From Zongyangia hominis (GTDB lineage: Bacteria; Bacillota; Clostridia; Oscillospirales; Ruminococcaceae): DNA of 64,000 nucleotides. Positions within the stretch are counted from its first letter, which is position 1. Each line of letters starts with the position of its first letter. The notes under the pieces were generated by a model. That model did not search any database. It was given only the letters and a program-made list of their open reading frames with translations, and was not told where the DNA came from. Positions 60,918 to 64,000 of the stretch are shown piece after piece. The stretch is taken from assembly GCF_014385095.1 (NCBI RefSeq), contig NZ_JACRTC010000001.1, forward strand, positions 124,001-188,000, in the 5' to 3' direction. The position numbers and the translations under genes are program-made.

Positions 60918-62405
60918 ATGGCGTATTTACTCGGCATTGACCTGGGAACCTCCAGCGTCAAGGCACTCATCATCGATACAGACGGCAAATTCATCAGTAT
61001 GGGGCAGGAGGACTACAACTTCATTATTCCCCAGCTAGGTTACGCGGAAATCGACCCCCGGCTGTGGTGGGACGCCACCGTCAAAGCGATCCAGGACGCG
61101 CTTGCTTCCGGCAAGGTGGACGCCGGGGAAGTCAAAGGCATCGGCTTCTCGGGCCATATGCACGGCCTTGTGCCGGTGGACCGGAACCAGGAGGTGGTGC
61201 GCAATAGCATCATCCATCTGGACCAGCGCTGCGGCAAGCAGGTGGAGCAGCTCAAAGAAAAGATCGGCTTGGAGAAGTTTTCTCAGATCACCTGCAACGC
61301 GCCGGCAGCCGGCTTCCTGTTCCCGTCCTTACTCTGGGTTAAGGAAAACGAACCGGAAAACTACGCGAAAATTGATAAAGTCATGCTGCCCAAGGACTAT
61401 ATCCGCATGAGACTCACCGGCAAAATCGCCACCGAGGCCAGCGACGCCGCGGGCACCGTGGCTTTCCACACCCCGGAGCGGCGCTGGGCCTGGGAGCTCA
61501 TCGACGCCATGGGCGTGGACCGGAGCCTCTTCCCCGAGTGCCATGAGGCCTGTGACATCGCCGGGGAGCTGACGAAGGAAGCTGCCGAGGCCACCGGCCT
61601 TGCCGCGGGTACGCCTATCATCTACGGCGGCAGCGACACCACCGTCCAGTCGGTGGGCAATGGACTTATCCGTCCGGGCTATGTCATTTCCAACATCGGC
61701 ACCGCGAGCCAGGTGATCTGCTGTGTCAACCATCCCGTCTACGACCGGAAGCTGAGAACCAACACCTTCTGCTATCCCCGGGAGGATTTGTGGATTGTCT
61801 TCGGCGCCAGCCTCAACGGCGGCATCGCGCAGAAGTGGTTGCGGGACAACATCTTCCACACGGGCAATTACCGGGCGTTGGACGAGATGGCGGAAACCAT
61901 TCCGGCGGGCAGTGAAGGGCTCCTTTTCCTGCCCTATCTGTGCGGCGAGCGCCTGCCCTGTCTGGACCCCCAGGCCAGGGGCATGTACCTGGGACTCACC
62001 GTCAAGCACACCCAGGCCCATCTCATCCGCGCCGTCATGGAGGGCATGGTCTTCGCGCTGCGGGACGGTTTGGAGATCTTTAAAGAGCTTGGCATCTCGG
62101 CGGATAAGATCATCGCTTCGGGCGGCGGCACCAAGAGCCCGCTGCTCCTCCAGATACAGGCGGACATTTACGGCAAGGACATCTATACCACCCAGAGCAA
62201 GGATCAGGCCAGCTTCGGCGCGGCCCTGTGCGCAGGCGTGGGCGTGGGGCTCTTTAAGAGCCTGGAGGAAGCTTGCGACAACCTGATCACGTTAAGCCCG
62301 GTGGTCACCCATCCCAACCCAGATAATGTCAAGGTCTACAACGAAATGTACCCGCTTTATGCCGAACTTTATAGCCGGAATAAGGAGCTGTTCCACCGGT
62401 TGTAA
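60918..62405 (+). CDS. xylB: Xylulokinase-like FGGY carbohydrate kinase
   Basis: A 495-residue kinase. The phosphate 1 motif is LLGIDLGTSSVKALIID, substrate contact FSGHMHG (usual GQMHG, here His), the FGGY region GTPIIYGGSDTTVQSVGNGL, and the ATP site ASGGGTKSPLLLQIQADIYG. It phosphorylates D-xylulose or a similar ketose. The glutamine to histidine change in the MHG loop may alter substrate preference. ATG 60918 follows AAGAGGAGAA. It stands alone on its transcript, with a DUF4867 gene 180 bases downstream on a separate promoter. Confidence 0.9.
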   Translation: MAYLLGIDLGTSSVKALIIDTDGKFISMGQEDYNFIIPQLGYAEIDPRLWWDATVKAIQDALASGKVDAGEVKGIGFSGHMHGLVPVDRNQEVVRNSIIHLDQRCGKQVEQLKEKIGLEKFSQITCNAPAAGFLFPSLLWVKENEPENYAKIDKVMLPKDYIRMRLTGKIATEASDAAGTVAFHTPERRWAWELIDAMGVDRSLFPECHEACDIAGELTKEAAEATGLAAGTPIIYGGSDTTVQSVGNGLIRPGYVISNIGTASQVICCVNHPVYDRKLRTNTFCYPREDLWIVFGASLNGGIAQKWLRDNIFHTGNYRALDEMAETIPAGSEGLLFLPYLCGERLPCLDPQARGMYLGLTVKHTQAHLIRAVMEGMVFALRDGLEIFKELGISADKIIASGGGTKSPLLLQIQADIYGKDIYTTQSKDQASFGAALCAGVGVGLFKSLEEACDNLITLSPVVTHPNPDNVKVYNEMYPLYAELYSRNKELFHRL

Positions 62406-62474
62406 AAGCCGACAAAAATTGGGGCGTAAAAATAGCAGAGTTACTGATTTTGTACGGGAAACGGGGGTTTCCAA

Positions 62475-62518
62475 TTTACTTTGCTACCCATAGGGACTAT
62501 AATAAATATGTACATATT
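62475..62518 (+). promoter_or_regulatory. DUF4867 promoter with perfect 14-bp palindrome
   Basis: TTTACT, 17 bases, TATAAT, followed after one base by AATATGTACATATT, a perfect palindrome at 62505-62518 covering the expected transcription start. A repressor bound there would block the promoter. Confidence 0.75.
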
Positions 62519-62584
62519 GATGAAATCAGGTCAAAGCTGTACGTACTGCTTTGACCATGCAACGACGAAAGAGAGGTCTTTCCT

Positions 62585-63253
62585 ATGTTTGACAAACTGG
62601 TGCAGCTCAATCCTGATCTTGCTATCAAAAAAGTGACCGACGACAGCTTCCGCAGATACGGCTTTGTCGTCGAAGGGTACGACGTTTCCGCCATGATTGC
62701 TAAGGCCAAAGAGATCGTCAAAATCCCGGAATCCGGCTGTGACTATCATCCGTCCGTGGCCGAACTGGAGGCGCTGGCTCCCAAGGAACTGCTCGAGCAG
62801 ATGCATTATGGAGAGATGCCTATGCAGATCGGAACCTGTGCCGGTTTTGGCGACAGCATCGGCGCGCTGGAATATCACAAGGGCGACGAGACTGTCATCG
62901 CCGTCACCGACTGCCTGATTCTTATTGGCTGCCAGTCCGACATCATCGACGGCAAGTTTGACACCAAGGACGCCGAGGCCTTCTATGTCCCTGCCGGCAC
63001 CGTGATAGAAACTTATGGCACCTGCTTGCACTATGGCCCTTGCAACGTTTTGGAGAGCGGCTTTATCACCCTGGTCTGCCTGCCCAAGGGCACCAACACC
63101 CCGCTGGACAAACCGGTGGTCATCAACAATCTGGAAGACAAGATGCTGCTGGCCAAGAACAAATGGGTCATTTGCCGCGAGGGTACCGGCGAGGCCAAGG
63201 ACGGCGCATATGTCGGCATTGTGGGCGAGGACTTTAAAGTTAAGATTAAATAA
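62585..63253 (+). CDS. DUF4867 family protein
   Basis: A 222-residue soluble protein, I believe of the DUF4867 family. It begins LVQLNPDLAIKKVTDDSFRR and has a central cupin-like barrel (YGEMPMQIGTCAGFGDSIGA, LEYHKGDETVIAVTDCLILI, EAFYVPAGTVIETYGTCLHY, GPCNVLESGFITLVCLPKGT). Cupin-like folds with H, E and Y in this order are typical of sugar isomerases, and its genomic partner here is a xylulokinase, so a pentose isomerase-like role is plausible but unproven. ATG 62585 has AGAGAGG upstream. It shares an operator-like motif with xylB. Confidence 0.8.
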   Translation: MFDKLVQLNPDLAIKKVTDDSFRRYGFVVEGYDVSAMIAKAKEIVKIPESGCDYHPSVAELEALAPKELLEQMHYGEMPMQIGTCAGFGDSIGALEYHKGDETVIAVTDCLILIGCQSDIIDGKFDTKDAEAFYVPAGTVIETYGTCLHYGPCNVLESGFITLVCLPKGTNTPLDKPVVINNLEDKMLLAKNKWVICREGTGEAKDGAYVGIVGEDFKVKIK

Positions 63254-63267
63254 GCGTCACAGGTATG

Positions 63268-63303
63268 AAAAAGGGCGGGCAGCTTGCTGCCCGCCCTTTT
63301 TGT
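63268..63303 (+). terminator. Terminator after the DUF4867 gene
   Basis: A perfect stem, GGGCGGGCAG with CTGCCCGCCC, loop CTTG, then TTTTTG. Confidence 0.94.
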
Positions 63304-63422
63304 ATAAGCCGCAGAGCAGAAAACGGCTTCCTATCCTTGGCGGCGCATCTGCCAACCCAAGGAAACGATATGGAAAAGGGTGCGCCTTTCCGATGTAAGG
63401 AAGCAGAGGAGGGGAAAGAAAC

Positions 63423-63872
63423 ATGGAGCTATGCGTTTTTGCGCCTTGGATGCAGCCGGCGGCCACCCGCTTTTTTTCCATCTGTCTCCCGGCGTCGGGC
63501 AGGACCTTTGAGCCTCAGGGGAGGCATCGTGCCCTTACCGACCTGGCGGCCCATTACGGGGACGGGAACTGCTGGTGTCTGATGGAGGGGGAGGAAATCG
63601 TCGGAACCGCGGCGGTGCGGGCGCTGGGGGATGAGGTCTGCGAGCTCAAGCTGATGTACGTCCTGCCCCGCTGTCAGAAAAAGGGGTGGGGAGCGCTTTT
63701 GTACGCAAAGGCCGAGGAATATGCCAGGGATCGGGGATTCCGGAAGATGCTGCTGGATACCTTGAGCGAAAGCCGGGACGCCATCGCCTTTTATCACAAG
63801 CGGGGCTTTGTGGAAACAGAGCGCTATAACGGCAATTTTCATGCCGATGTATTTATGGAAAAGATATTATAA
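63423..63872 (+). CDS. GNAT family N-acetyltransferase
   Basis: A 149-residue acetyltransferase. The acetyl-CoA site is in LMYVLPRCQKKGWGALLYAKAEEYA (QKKGWG replaces the usual R/Q-x-x-G-x-G/A), followed by GFRKMLLDTLSESRDAIAFYHKRGF, the typical C-terminal half of the fold. ATG 63423 follows AGGAGGGG. The substrate is unknown. Single gene with a terminator at the window edge. Confidence 0.9.
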   Translation: MELCVFAPWMQPAATRFFSICLPASGRTFEPQGRHRALTDLAAHYGDGNCWCLMEGEEIVGTAAVRALGDEVCELKLMYVLPRCQKKGWGALLYAKAEEYARDRGFRKMLLDTLSESRDAIAFYHKRGFVETERYNGNFHADVFMEKIL

Positions 63873-63963
63873 TAAAAGGCACTGTTAAAGAATGTGCGAA
63901 CAAATGGAACTCCCTGTGGGCGGCTTTTATGGCGCAGAGGGGAGGGATCGTTTTAGACGAAAA

Positions 63964-63998
63964 AAAGGCTCTCTGTCCCATAGGACAGAGAGCCTTTT
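63964..63998 (+). terminator. Terminator near the right edge
   Basis: AAAGGCTCTCTGTCC pairs with GGACAGAGAGCCTTT around CATA or similar; T run short before the window ends. It could also serve an unseen gene to the right. Confidence 0.8.
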
Positions 63999-64000
63999 GA

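Overview
The window looks like a chromosomal segment of a GC-rich, anaerobic, spore-forming member of the Clostridia, probably Oscillospiraceae/Ruminococcaceae. The supporting signs are a six-gene Rnf complex with ApbE flavinylation, a T-box leader, Rrf2 and MarR regulators, FeoAB with its Cys-rich partner, DUF6514 and CD1247-type small proteins, a SpoIID-like protein, the aroQ-M24 peptidase-efp-CD1247 gene order, and Shine-Dalgarno-driven TTG and GTG starts. No rRNA, tRNA, CRISPR array, transposase or phage gene was seen.

Layout. 0-2.2 kb: redox unit (rhodanese, Rrf2 regulator, RclA-like flavoprotein). 2.3-4.1 kb: XRE regulator with DUF6514, then an AlkD-like protein. 4.3-6.4 kb: a PTS-IIC/EAL fusion, a likely c-di-GMP phosphodiesterase. 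6.5-8.8 kb: a Q/P-repeat protein and a SpoIID/peptidoglycan-binding protein. 8.9-9.6 kb: YgjP-type metallopeptidase. 9.9-13.7 kb: MacB-like ABC ATPase, anchored exported protein and FtsX permease. 13.8-21.1 kb: flavin/ion-pumping region (FMN lipoprotein, apbE, Gx transporter, rnfCDGEAB). 21.3-25.5 kb: MarR regulator, perfect palindromic operator and a heterodimeric ABC exporter. 25.6-29.1 kb: D-2-hydroxyacid dehydrogenase and feoA-feoB-Cys-rich protein. 29.2-29.5 kb: four degenerate 92-97 bp repeats. 29.7-31.5 kb: trpB2 under a Trp-type T-box. 31.5-33.3 kb: homodimeric-type ABC exporter. 33.5-38.7 and 43.3-49.0 kb: two giant cell-wall-anchored GH32 fructan hydrolases. Between them: a candidate structured RNA, two pairs of tiny proteins, a CYTH protein, a PopT-type lipid-carrier transporter and a Wzx-like flippase. 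49.4-54.5 kb: housekeeping genes (CmpB-like, YqeG, endonuclease IV, aroQ, M24 peptidase, efp, CD1247-like). 54.6-56.8 kb: two paralogous LacI regulators. 57.3-60.5 kb: carB without carA. 60.5-63.3 kb: more of the dispersed repeat, then xylulokinase and DUF4867 genes whose promoters share an operator-like motif. The end carries a GNAT acetyltransferase.

How the genes fit together. ApbE probably attaches FMN to RnfD, RnfG and the neighbouring FMN lipoprotein, so that block forms one membrane electron-transfer module. The GH32 enzymes would release fructose at the surface, and the two LacI paralogues are plausible sugar sensors for them. xylB and the DUF4867 gene look like a two-promoter pentose regulon. 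The strongest non-gene signals are the Trp T-box, the MarR palindrome, the TGTACATAT operator pair, the unidentified minus-strand RNA at about 39.0-39.2 kb, and the dispersed CACCTGCCGGTG repeat family. All family names come from reading motifs and from memory; no search was run.
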